A DNA stretch of 22,824 nucleotides from CAZHCG01 sp046484285 (lineage in GTDB: Bacteria; Myxococcota_A; Polyangia; JAAYKL01). This document shows positions 1 to 6,558 of this stretch, piece by piece. The position numbers were made by a program, and so were the translations under genes. Below the pieces are notes generated by a model. It was given only the letters and a program-made list of their open reading frames with translations. It ran no database searches and was not told the DNA's origin. The stretch's first letter is position 1, and every line of letters starts with the position of its first letter. The DNA lies in NCBI GenBank assembly GCA_046484285.1, contig JAWOBP010000026.1, positions 1 through 22,824 on the forward strand, given 5' to 3'.

Positions 1-119
1 CTCTTGGCCAGCCAGGCGCCGATCAGCTTCAGCACTCTTGGGCGGGGTAGCAGGAAGAGGCGCTCCTGCTCGCAGCGGTTGGTGACGAAGTAGGCTTTGT
101 CGGGGCTCCAGAATCTCAT
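1..119 (-). CDS. RAYT-like (IS200/Y1-type) transposase, N-terminal part only
   Basis: Reading leftward from an ATG at 119, 39 codons stay open to the window edge. The peptide begins MRFWSPDKAYFVTNRC and continues with EQERLFLLP. An N-terminal beta-strand of the form 'xFVTxRCxQxRxLL' is what REP-associated tyrosine transposases (Transposase_17/Y1_Tnp family) usually show. The catalytic HUH and Tyr motifs would lie outside the window, so activity cannot be judged. A good ribosome site, GGAGG, sits just upstream of the ATG (about 125-131, read on the minus strand). Family assignment is from this short stretch only, but the C-terminus of a similar protein at the other end of the window supports the presence of this family here. 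Confidence 0.6.
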   Translation of the reverse strand, partial: MRFWSPDKAYFVTNRCEQERLFLLPRPRVLKLIGAWLAK

Positions 120-141
120 CGCGGTCCTCCCGGCTTGCGGC

Positions 142-160
142 GCGCCGTCCCATTCGGCGC
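142..160. repeat. Inverted repeat upstream of the RAYT-like gene
   Basis: GCGCCG (142-147) and CGGCGC (155-160) form a perfect 6-bp stem with a 7-nt loop in the leader or promoter region of the leftward transposase gene. RAYT genes are commonly flanked by short palindromes that their product recognises. This could be one, or simply a GC-rich hairpin. Confidence 0.35.
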
Positions 161-238
161 TGCTCACAGTAGATATCGGCCGCTGGGCCCCGCCGGTTGC
201 ATTTTTTTGAAAACCCCAACGATCTCAACGCGATCCGT

Positions 239-448
239 TCAGGGGGTAAGGGCGTAGTGGTAAGGGCGTAGTGGCACACACTTCACGCCGACCCGGTCAG
301 CCCAGGATGTCCCCTCCCGCAGGATCAACGCTGAATCGCCGGCCGGCAGAATCTCGATCCCGTCCTCGGTCCTCCTCGGCTGGCTCTCGTGAGAAACGAC
401 GATGCGGCGCTCGACCTCGGGGTGGTCCTCGCGCAGCGCGCGCAGCCC
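239..448 (-). pseudogene. C-terminal remnant of a DUF4143-type AAA ATPase
   Basis: On the minus strand a 69-codon stretch starts at GLRALREDHPEVERR and runs through RRTEDGIEILP before a divergent tail and a stop at 239. The 'RxLVSxExxPRRTEDGIEILP' ending is the familiar C-terminal segment of AAA_14/DUF4143 ATPases, proteins of about 380-450 aa. No Walker A or B segment precedes it. Upstream codons in the same frame belong to the antisense of the TetR gene and do not resemble the family, so only the last part of the gene survives. The tail after ILP is unrelated to the family and ends in a tandem duplication. I read this as debris of a lost accessory gene next to a transposase fragment. Confidence 0.55.
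246..273. repeat. Perfect 14-bp tandem duplication
   Basis: The unit GTAAGGGCGTAGTG occurs twice back to back (246-259 and 260-273). It lies at the 3' end of the DUF4143 remnant. Short exact tandem copies like this usually come from slippage or from an insertion/excision event. Confidence 0.85.
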
Positions 449-455
449 CTTCCTG

Positions 456-484
456 TTGACTCTTTGACCATTTTTCGTTATTTG
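456..484 (+). promoter_or_regulatory. Possible promoter of the TetR-Lol-like operon
   Basis: TTGACT (456-461) is a close match to a sigma-70 -35 box. A 17-bp spacer leads to TATTTG (479-484), a weak -10. A transcript from here would begin at about 491, the A of the ATG, and there is no Shine-Dalgarno sequence, so the first gene may be translated from a leaderless mRNA. This AT-rich patch stands out sharply from the surrounding GC-rich DNA. Confidence 0.35.
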
Positions 485-488
485 GTCA
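465..488. promoter_or_regulatory. Candidate TetR-family operator (inverted repeat)
   Basis: TGACCA (465-470) and TGGTCA (483-488) are a perfect inverted repeat with 12 bp between arms, overlapping the presumed spacer and -10 and ending two bases before the start codon. Autorepression from a palindrome over the promoter is usual for TetR regulators, and a TGACC/GGTCA core is a common operator type. An additional TTGAC half-like copy starts at 456. Binding is inferred. Confidence 0.5.
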
Positions 489-490
489 GC

Positions 491-1195
491 ATGGACTTTT
501 GGGACATCGACCAGGTTCGCGAAATGCTCGACGAGTTCCGCGCCGGCGAGACCCCGGACGATCCGAAGGAGCGCAAGCGTCTCCTGATCGTGCGGGCGGC
601 CACCGATCTGTTCGCCCGCCAGGGCTACCGCAGGACCAACGTGGCCCAGGTGGCCGAGCGCGCCGGCGTGGCCAAGGGCACCGTCTACCTCTACTTCTCC
701 AAGAAACCCGAGCTGCTGCTGCACGCGGTGGTCGAGGAGAAGCGCCGCTACCTGGAGCGCGTCGCCCACCTGTTCGATTCATCGATAGATCCGGTCGAGC
801 GCCTGCGCCTCTGGCTGGAGGCGGCGTTCTTGATCGGAGAAGAGATACCGCTGATGGCGAAGCTGCTCGGCGGCGATCGCGAGCTGCTGAGCGTTCTGTA
901 CGAGCTGGGCGCCGAGATGGGCCGGGACTGGAAGCCGATGCAGGTCGAGATCATCTCGCAGATGATCGCCGGCGCGATCGGTACCACCGCCCTGACCCGC
1001 TCCGAGATCGAGGACCGCGCCCGGATGCTGCTGGGCCTGGTCTTCTTCGCCGGATCGATCCCGGACCCGCGCGTGCGCGGCGAGCTGAGCACCTCGCGCT
1101 ACGCCGAGCTGCTGGCGCGCACGATCGCCGACGGGCTGGTGCTGCCCGGTCGCGGCGCCGCCCGCGAGGAGCCGGAACAGGAGGTACGGCAATGA
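491..1195 (+). CDS. TetR/AcrR-family transcriptional regulator
   Basis: A 234-aa protein, the usual length for the family. Residues about 28-75 form the N-terminal DNA-binding domain: helix 1 around LLIVRAATDLFARQGYRRT, then VAQVAERAGVAKGTVYLYF, the classic TetR helix-turn-helix, followed by KKPELLLHAVVEEK. The rest is the variable helical ligand-binding/dimerisation domain; its ligand cannot be read. The open frame continues upstream to a GTG at 389, but that part overlaps the promoter/operator palindrome, so the ATG at 491 is preferred despite the lack of a Shine-Dalgarno. It is first in a six-gene operon and overlaps the next gene by ATGA, so it most likely senses a substrate of the downstream transporter and represses its own operon. 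Family call is firm; role is inferred. Confidence 0.93.
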   Translation: MDFWDIDQVREMLDEFRAGETPDDPKERKRLLIVRAATDLFARQGYRRTNVAQVAERAGVAKGTVYLYFSKKPELLLHAVVEEKRRYLERVAHLFDSSIDPVERLRLWLEAAFLIGEEIPLMAKLLGGDRELLSVLYELGAEMGRDWKPMQVEIISQMIAGAIGTTALTRSEIEDRARMLLGLVFFAGSIPDPRVRGELSTSRYAELLARTIADGLVLPGRGAAREEPEQEVRQ

Positions 1196-1992
1196 CTCGG
1201 AAGACTGCCCCCGTCGCCTGCGCACTCACGGCGCTGCTCGTCGCGGTCGCGCTCAGGCCGCCCGCCCCGGCGCTCGCCGAGGCCGAGCCCGCCGCTCCGG
1301 GACAACCGGGCTTCACCGACTACGTGATGCGCAAGCTGGACGACATGTATCGAGGCGCGCGCAGCCACGCCAAGCTCGCGATGAAGGTGCGCACCACCCA
1401 CTGGACGCGCACCCTCTCGCTGGAGTCCTGGTCGCTGGGCACCGAGTACTCGATCGTGCGCATCACCAGCCCGCTCAAGGAGCGCGGCAACGCCACCCTC
1501 AAGGCCGAAGGCGAGCTCTACACCTACCTGAGCAAGACCGGACGCACGATCAAGATCGCCTCGGGCATGATGAGCGCCTCCTGGATGGGCAGCCACTTCA
1601 CCAACGACGACCTGCTGCGCGAGACCCGCTTCTCCGAGGACTACGAAAGCGAGCTGATCTTCGAGGGCGAGGAGGAGGGACAGCAGATCTACCGCTTCGA
1701 GCTCACTCCGCACGCGGACACCCCGGTGGTCTGGGGCCGGATCGACGTGGCGGTGCGCGCCTCCGACCTGCAGCCGCTCTCCGAGCTGTTCTACGACGAG
1801 GACGGCGACAAGATGCGACTCTTGCTGTTTTCCGACCACGCGGAGGTGGGCGGGCGCGTCGTTCCGCGCGAGCTGACGATGCGCCCGCTGGACGGCTCGG
1901 GGGAATACACCGAGCTGAGATACCGGCACATCGATTTCAATATCGATCTCGATCCCGGTTTCTTCACCGTCAACCGGCTCGAGTCGCTGTAG
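1192..1992 (+). CDS. LolA-like periplasmic outer-membrane lipoprotein-sorting protein
   Basis: A 266-aa protein with a Sec signal peptide (hydrophobic core 8-20, likely cleavage after ALA at residue 29). The mature part has the signature of the 'outer membrane lipoprotein-sorting protein' LolA-like family: a central segment KIASGMMSASWMGSHFTNDD followed by LLRETRFSEDY, and a C-terminal region ending FFTVNRLESL. The family adopts the LolA/LolB half-barrel fold that shields lipid moieties. It starts within the stop of the TetR gene (ATGA) and is followed 11 nt later by a permease gene, so it is probably the periplasmic carrier of this transport system, taking a lipid or lipidated cargo from the inner-membrane complex toward the outer membrane. 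It is unlikely to be the housekeeping LolA, given its pairing with its own regulator. Confidence 0.85.
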   Translation: MTRKTAPVACALTALLVAVALRPPAPALAEAEPAAPGQPGFTDYVMRKLDDMYRGARSHAKLAMKVRTTHWTRTLSLESWSLGTEYSIVRITSPLKERGNATLKAEGELYTYLSKTGRTIKIASGMMSASWMGSHFTNDDLLRETRFSEDYESELIFEGEEEGQQIYRFELTPHADTPVVWGRIDVAVRASDLQPLSELFYDEDGDKMRLLLFSDHAEVGGRVVPRELTMRPLDGSGEYTELRYRHIDFNIDLDPGFFTVNRLESL

Positions 1993-2003
1993 CGGGGCGC
2001 GCG

Positions 2004-3218
2004 ATGAGCATCTTCCGCATGGCCTGGCGCAACGTGTGGCGCAACCGGCGCCGCACCGCGATCACCGTGGCGGCGGCCAGCCTGGCGCTGGCGACGATGA
2101 TCGCCTACTCGGGCCTGATCAGCGGATACCTGCTCGACATGGAGAAGAACATCGTCGATCTCGAAATCGGCGATCTCCAGATCGCGGCGGACGACTACCT
2201 CGAACGGCCCTCGCTCTACACGCGGATCGAAGACCACCGCGCCCTGTTGGCCGTGCTCTCCGAGGCCGGCTACCCCGCGGCGGCGCGGCTCGAGGCGTCC
2301 GGGCTGGCCGCCGGAGACAAGACATCGGCCGGAGTGCGCATCAATGGCGTGGAGGTGGAGCGCGACCGCGGCGTGAGCAGCATCTTCGAGCACGTGGCCC
2401 GCGGCCGCTGGCTGCGGCCCGGCGAAAAAGACGGTGCGGTCGTCGGCCGCGTGGTCGCCCGCGTGCTCGAAGTCGATCCCGGAGACGAGATCCTGGTGCT
2501 GAGCCAGGCCGCCGACGGCTCCACGGCCAACGCCCTCTACACGGTGCGCGGGGTGCTCGGAGCGGTGGGCGACGCGGTGGACCGCTCGGGGCTGTTCCTC
2601 ACCGCGGGCGCCTTCCGCGAGCTGATGATCGTGCCGAACGGAGCGCACCGCGTGGTGGTGCGCCGCGGACAGGACCAATCGCTGGCCGCGGCCGCACGCG
2701 AGGTCTCCGAGCTCGTCGGCGGGCTGACGGTCGAGAGTTGGCGCGAGCTGCTGCCCACGCTGGCCTCGATGCTCGACTCGGCCGGCTCGGCGGTCTACGT
2801 GATGTTTATGCTCGTCTACGTGGCGATCGGAATCGTGATCCTCAACGCGATGCTGATGGCGGTCTTCGAGCGCATCCGCGAGCTGGGAGTGCTCAAGGCG
2901 CTGGGCTTCGGCCCGCTCGGAGTGCTGCGCCTGATCCTGGCCGAGACCGCGATCCAGCTGGCGCTGGCGCTGGTGGTCGGCGGCGCGCTGAGCCTGCCCG
3001 CGCTGTGCTACCTGGCCAGCTCTGGAATCGAGCTGGGCGAGATGGGGGGCATCGCGTTTCAGGGCGCCACGATGGCGTCCACGATGCGGGCGCGGATCGA
3101 GCCCGCGATCTTCGTCGGGCCGGTGGTGATGCTGGTCGCGGTGGTGCTGGCGGCCGTGCTCTACCCGGCGCTCAAGGCGGCGCTGATCAGCCCGGTGCGG
3201 GCGATCCGCCACTCGTGA
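2004..3218 (+). CDS. FtsX/LolCE-type ABC transporter permease (first of pair)
   Basis: A 404-aa protein with MacB/LolCE architecture: an N-terminal amphipathic start (MAWRNVWRNRRRTAI), TM1 at about 18-42, a large periplasmic domain (about 45-260), then three TM helices at about 264-288, 311-336 and 369-391. The FtsX core shows VFERIRELGVLKALGF between TM2 and TM3, which contacts the ATPase. Such permeases are mechanotransmitters or lipoprotein extractors rather than classical channels. ATG start. It is followed after 15 nt by a second permease with the same N-terminal WRNxWRNRRRT motif, indicating a heterodimer from an old duplication, as LolC and LolE are. Substrate unknown. Confidence 0.92.
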   Translation: MSIFRMAWRNVWRNRRRTAITVAAASLALATMIAYSGLISGYLLDMEKNIVDLEIGDLQIAADDYLERPSLYTRIEDHRALLAVLSEAGYPAAARLEASGLAAGDKTSAGVRINGVEVERDRGVSSIFEHVARGRWLRPGEKDGAVVGRVVARVLEVDPGDEILVLSQAADGSTANALYTVRGVLGAVGDAVDRSGLFLTAGAFRELMIVPNGAHRVVVRRGQDQSLAAAAREVSELVGGLTVESWRELLPTLASMLDSAGSAVYVMFMLVYVAIGIVILNAMLMAVFERIRELGVLKALGFGPLGVLRLILAETAIQLALALVVGGALSLPALCYLASSGIELGEMGGIAFQGATMASTMRARIEPAIFVGPVVMLVAVVLAAVLYPALKAALISPVRAIRHS

Positions 3219-3221
3219 AGC

Positions 3222-3226
3222 GGAGG
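3222..3226 (+). promoter_or_regulatory. Ribosome binding site deciding a TTG start
   Basis: GGAGG lies 7 nt before the TTG at 3234, ideal spacing. In-frame GTG (3240) and ATG (3246) would be 13 and 19 nt away, so TTG is favoured. Confidence 0.6.
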
Positions 3227-3233
3227 TCTGGTT

Positions 3234-4475
3234 TTGCTGGTGAAAATGGCCTGGCGCAACCTGTGGCGCAACCGCCGACGGACGGTGATCACGCTGGCCG
3301 GGATCGCCTTCGGCGCGATGCTGGCCGTGATCTTCACCGGGATCGGCGACGCGAGCTGGACCGCGATGATCGACCTGGCCGCCCGGATGGGAACGGGCCA
3401 CGTCGCCATTCAACACCCGCGATACCGCGACACGCCGGCGATCAGGCACTGCATCGGCGATGTAGAGCAGAAGCTGGCGCTGGCCCGCAGCGACCCGGAG
3501 GTGAGCGACGCGGTGGCGCGCGTCGGCGCCCACGCGATGCTGGCCACGGCGCACGACAGCGCCGGCGTCCGGCTGCTGGCGGTCGAACCCGCCAAGGAGA
3601 GCGAGCGCACGCTCTCGGTGCTGGAGGCGATCGACGCAGGAGAATGGCTGGAGCCGGACCAGCGGCGCGGGATCGCAATCGGCGCCGAGCTGGCCGAGCG
3701 GCTCGACGCCGAACTGGGCAACAAGGTCGTCTACACGCTGACCGACCGCGCGGGCGAGATCGTCTCGGGACTGGCGCGCGTGGCGGCGATCGTGCGCACC
3801 GGCTCCTCGGCCGTGGACGGCGGGCTGGCGATCCTGCCGATCGAGCCGCTGCGCGAGCTGGTCGGTTACGCCGAGGACGAGGCGACCGAGGTGGTCGTCT
3901 TCGCCGACGATCAGCGCGCCAGCGACGCGATCGCCGCGCGCTTGAACAGGAGTCTCTCGAAAGAAGCCGAAGCGTTGCCCTGGCACGTCCTGCAGCCCGA
4001 GCTGGCCGGCTTCATCGCGGCCAAGGTGGGAGGCATGACCTTCTTCGAGCTGCTGATCCTGGTGCTGCTCGCGGCCGGCATCTTCAACACGCTGTTCGTC
4101 AGCGTGATGGAGCGGCTGCGCGAGTTCGGAATTCTGCTGGCGATCGGGTTCGGCCCGGGGCGCCTGCGCCGCCTGGTGCTGTGGGAAAGCGCCTTGATCG
4201 GGCTGGTGGGCCTGGTCGCCGCGGCGCTCGTGACCGCCGGGCCGTATGCCTACCTGCACAGCGAGGGTCTCGATACGAGCGCGATGACGGGCGGCGGCGG
4301 CGGCGGCAGCGAGATCGCCGGCGTGGTGCTCGATCCCGTGCTGAGGGTCGCGATCTTCCCCGAGAGCCTGGCCGCGATTGCGGCCGTGGTGGTGCTCGCC
4401 ACGCTGGCGGCCGGTCTCTACCCGGCCTGGCGCGCGGGGCGGGTCGTGCCGGTGGAATCGATCAAGCGGGTGTGA
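3234..4475 (+). CDS. FtsX/LolCE-type ABC transporter permease (second of pair)
   Basis: A 413-aa permease paralogous to the gene before it: KMAWRNLWRNRRRTVITLAG at the N-terminus with TM1 about 17-40, a periplasmic domain, then TM2 (FFELLILVLLAAGIFNTLFV), the coupling segment ERLREFGILLAIGFGPGRL, TM3 and a C-terminal TM4 ending in LYPAWRAGRVVPVESIKRV. 'P-x-x-x-A-x-x-x-x-P-x-x-x-I/L' at the end is typical of LolCE/MacB proteins. A glycine run (MTGGGGGG) in the TM3-TM4 loop is an unusual low-complexity insert. TTG is chosen as start because of the well-spaced GGAGG. It sits 9 nt before the ATPase gene. With its partner it should form the membrane part of the exporter or extractor in the inner membrane. 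Confidence 0.92.
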   Translation: MLVKMAWRNLWRNRRRTVITLAGIAFGAMLAVIFTGIGDASWTAMIDLAARMGTGHVAIQHPRYRDTPAIRHCIGDVEQKLALARSDPEVSDAVARVGAHAMLATAHDSAGVRLLAVEPAKESERTLSVLEAIDAGEWLEPDQRRGIAIGAELAERLDAELGNKVVYTLTDRAGEIVSGLARVAAIVRTGSSAVDGGLAILPIEPLRELVGYAEDEATEVVVFADDQRASDAIAARLNRSLSKEAEALPWHVLQPELAGFIAAKVGGMTFFELLILVLLAAGIFNTLFVSVMERLREFGILLAIGFGPGRLRRLVLWESALIGLVGLVAAALVTAGPYAYLHSEGLDTSAMTGGGGGGSEIAGVVLDPVLRVAIFPESLAAIAAVVVLATLAAGLYPAWRAGRVVPVESIKRV

Positions 4476-4484
4476 GGTGTTCAG

Positions 4485-5189
4485 ATGAGCGATAGCGAGG
4501 GCCGGCCGATAGTCAAGCTAGAAGACGTGAGCAAGATCTACCGCCAGGGCGCGGTCGAGGTGCCGGCCCTGCGCGGGCTGGACCTCGAGGTGCGTCGCGG
4601 CGAGTTCACCGCGATCTCCGGGCCCTCGGGCTCGGGCAAGACCACCGCGCTCAACCTGATCGGCGCGCTCGATCGCCCCAGCTCCGGACGCGTCACGCTC
4701 GAGGACCGCGATCTCGCATCGCTGTCGCGCTCCGCGCTCTCCGAGCTGCGCCGCGACCGGATCGGCTTCGTCTTCCAGGCCTACAATCTGATCCCGGTGC
4801 TGACAGCCTACGAGAACGCCGAGATCGTGCTCGCCCTGCAAGGCGTCGGCGCCGCCGAGCGCCGCGAGCGCGTGCTGGCGACGCTCGCCGACGTGGGCCT
4901 CGCGGGCCTGGAGCGGCGGCGGCCGGATCAGCTCTCCGGCGGCCAACAGCAGCGCGTGGCGATCGCCCGCGCGATCGCTCCGAGCCCGGCGGTGGTGCTG
5001 GCCGACGAGCCGACCGCCAACGTCGACTCCGAGACGGCCGACCGGCTGCTCGAGATCATGGAGCGGCTCAACCGCGAGCGCGGCGCGACCTTCCTGTTCT
5101 CCACCCACGATCCGCGCGTGATGGAGCGGGCGCACCGCGTGGTGCACCTCGTCGACGGCCGGGTCGAGCGCGACGAAGCGCGGAGCTGA
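4485..5189 (+). CDS. LolD/MacB-type ABC transporter ATP-binding protein
   Basis: A 234-aa nucleotide-binding protein, complete for the family. Walker A GPSGSGKT at 46-53, Q-loop Gln at 98 in VFQAYNLIPVLTAYEN (the wording typical of LolD/MacB ATPases), ABC signature LSGGQ at 150-154, Walker B VVLADEP at 170-176 and H-loop STHD around 206-209. All catalytic elements are intact. It drives the two upstream permeases, which lack ATPase domains. ATG start at 4485, 9 nt after the permease stop; the beta-barrel gene begins 3 nt after its own stop, so translation of the group is tightly coupled. Sequence features place it in the lipoprotein-release/macrolide-export branch rather than among importers, but the cargo cannot be inferred. 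Confidence 0.95.
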   Translation: MSDSEGRPIVKLEDVSKIYRQGAVEVPALRGLDLEVRRGEFTAISGPSGSGKTTALNLIGALDRPSSGRVTLEDRDLASLSRSALSELRRDRIGFVFQAYNLIPVLTAYENAEIVLALQGVGAAERRERVLATLADVGLAGLERRRPDQLSGGQQQRVAIARAIAPSPAVVLADEPTANVDSETADRLLEIMERLNRERGATFLFSTHDPRVMERAHRVVHLVDGRVERDEARS

Positions 5190-5192
5190 ACG

Positions 5193-6482
5193 GTGCGCTG
5201 GGCTCCGATCGCAGCCTTTTTCACGATCCTGCTGGCGGCGAGGAACGCGCCGGCGATCGGCGGCGCCGAGAGCGACGACGGCGAGCGCAGCATCTTCGCC
5301 TACGGAGCCGCGCGCCTGACCGCCGGCTACCTGCACTACCCGGACGCACCCGGATCGCCCGACGGAGACGACGCCCTGACCTCGACCGTGCTGCGCCTGA
5401 TGCTCGACGGCGATCTCGGCGGGCCGGCGAGCTTCGAGCTGCACCTCTTCGGCGACCTGGCGCGCGTTCCGGCCGGAGAGACGAGCGGCGCGTTCGCCAC
5501 CGCCGGATCGGCGCGAACCCCCTACCGCTCCTCCCGCCTGCGCTGGGACTACTGGCGAAACGGCGGAGTCGCCGGCCGGCTGGGAATCGATCGCGCTCTG
5601 GTCTCCTTCGACTGGCGACCGCTGGAGCTGGGGGTCGGGCGGATGCCGATCAACCACTCGGTGACGACGATCTTCGCTCCCAACGACTTCTTCGCTCCCT
5701 TCTCCGCCACGGCGATCAACACCGAGTACAAGCCCGGAGTCGACGCGCTGCGGCTCTCGCTGGAGACCGGGACCTTCGGCGGAATCGAGCTGGACGTCGT
5801 GCTCGGAGAAGACGACGGCGTCCCGAACCTCGGGCGCAGCGCGCTGATCGGACATCTGCGCACCGTGGCGCTCGGAGTCGAGCTGGCGCTGACCGGCGGC
5901 AGGCTGGCCGAGCGCTGGGTGGCCGGCGCCTCGCTGCAGGCCGACGCCGCCGGGTTCGGAATCCGCGCCGAGGGTCACGCCGGCTTTCCCGACACGGACG
6001 GCGACGGTGATCTCGACGACCGCGACGGAGACGGCGACGCGCCGGACGGCTTCCACGCGCGGCTGGCCGCCGGGATCGATCGCCGCTTCGAGTGGCGCAA
6101 CGCCGTGATCGCGGCCGAGTACGCCTATCTCTCGGACGGCGCCTCGGCTCCCGGACGTTACGCCCGGCGGGCCGCCCTGCTCTACCCCGGCGACCAGCCC
6201 TGGCTCGGCCGCCACTACGGAGCGCTGTCCGCCGGCCTGGAGCTCGTCCCGATTTTGACTCTCTCCGGCACCGCGATCGCCAACCTCGAGGACGGCTCGG
6301 GCCTGGCCCTGGCCTCGCTGTCCTACTCGATCGCCGACGAGGCCGACGCGGTCGCCGGAGTGCTCGCTCCCTGGGGCCGCAGCGCGCGCTCGGGAGCGAG
6401 CGCCGCCGAGCCGCCGCGGCCGCGCTCCGAAATGGGTCTCTACCCGCTGGTCGCTTTCCTGGAGACCCGTTTCTACTTCTGA
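5193..6482 (+). CDS. Outer-membrane beta-barrel protein (porin-like)
   Basis: A 429-aa protein from a GTG start three bases after the ATPase stop. Residues 1-21 form a signal peptide. The mature chain alternates short amphipathic strands with turns (for example LRLMLDGDLGGPASFELHLFGDLARV and LRLSLETGTFGGIELDVVLG) and ends LETRFYF, an aromatic C-terminus of the beta-signal type recognised by the BAM complex. Residues about 267-287 carry an Asp/Gly-rich stretch (DTDGDGDLDD, then RDGDGD) resembling calcium-binding thrombospondin-type-3 or EF-hand loops, probably in an extracellular loop. As last gene of the operon it would be the outer-membrane end of the LolA-like/ABC system. I do not recognise a specific named family. 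Strand count and pore function are not established. Confidence 0.75.
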   Translation: MRWAPIAAFFTILLAARNAPAIGGAESDDGERSIFAYGAARLTAGYLHYPDAPGSPDGDDALTSTVLRLMLDGDLGGPASFELHLFGDLARVPAGETSGAFATAGSARTPYRSSRLRWDYWRNGGVAGRLGIDRALVSFDWRPLELGVGRMPINHSVTTIFAPNDFFAPFSATAINTEYKPGVDALRLSLETGTFGGIELDVVLGEDDGVPNLGRSALIGHLRTVALGVELALTGGRLAERWVAGASLQADAAGFGIRAEGHAGFPDTDGDGDLDDRDGDGDAPDGFHARLAAGIDRRFEWRNAVIAAEYAYLSDGASAPGRYARRAALLYPGDQPWLGRHYGALSAGLELVPILTLSGTAIANLEDGSGLALASLSYSIADEADAVAGVLAPWGRSARSGASAAEPPRPRSEMGLYPLVAFLETRFYF

Positions 6483-6558
6483 GCGACTTGAAACCGCACC
6501 CCAAAGCTGTTTTCCTTTGTCCGGGACAATCACATAACCTCGGTCCGGGAGGTATGAC

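Noticed and set aside
389..490. N-terminal extension of the TetR regulator from a GTG at 389
   Set aside because: The extension overlaps the promoter/operator palindrome and the DUF4143 remnant, and has no similarity to TetR proteins.
1791..4259. Very long open frame (over 800 codons) on the minus strand
   Set aside because: Antisense to the two permease genes; composition dominated by Gln, His, Arg and Asp with no domain, a usual by-product of GC-rich codons.
6488..6540. Promoter for the ATPase pair (TTGAAA at 6488)
   Set aside because: No acceptable -10 at 16-18 bp downstream; a promoter probably exists here but cannot be placed.
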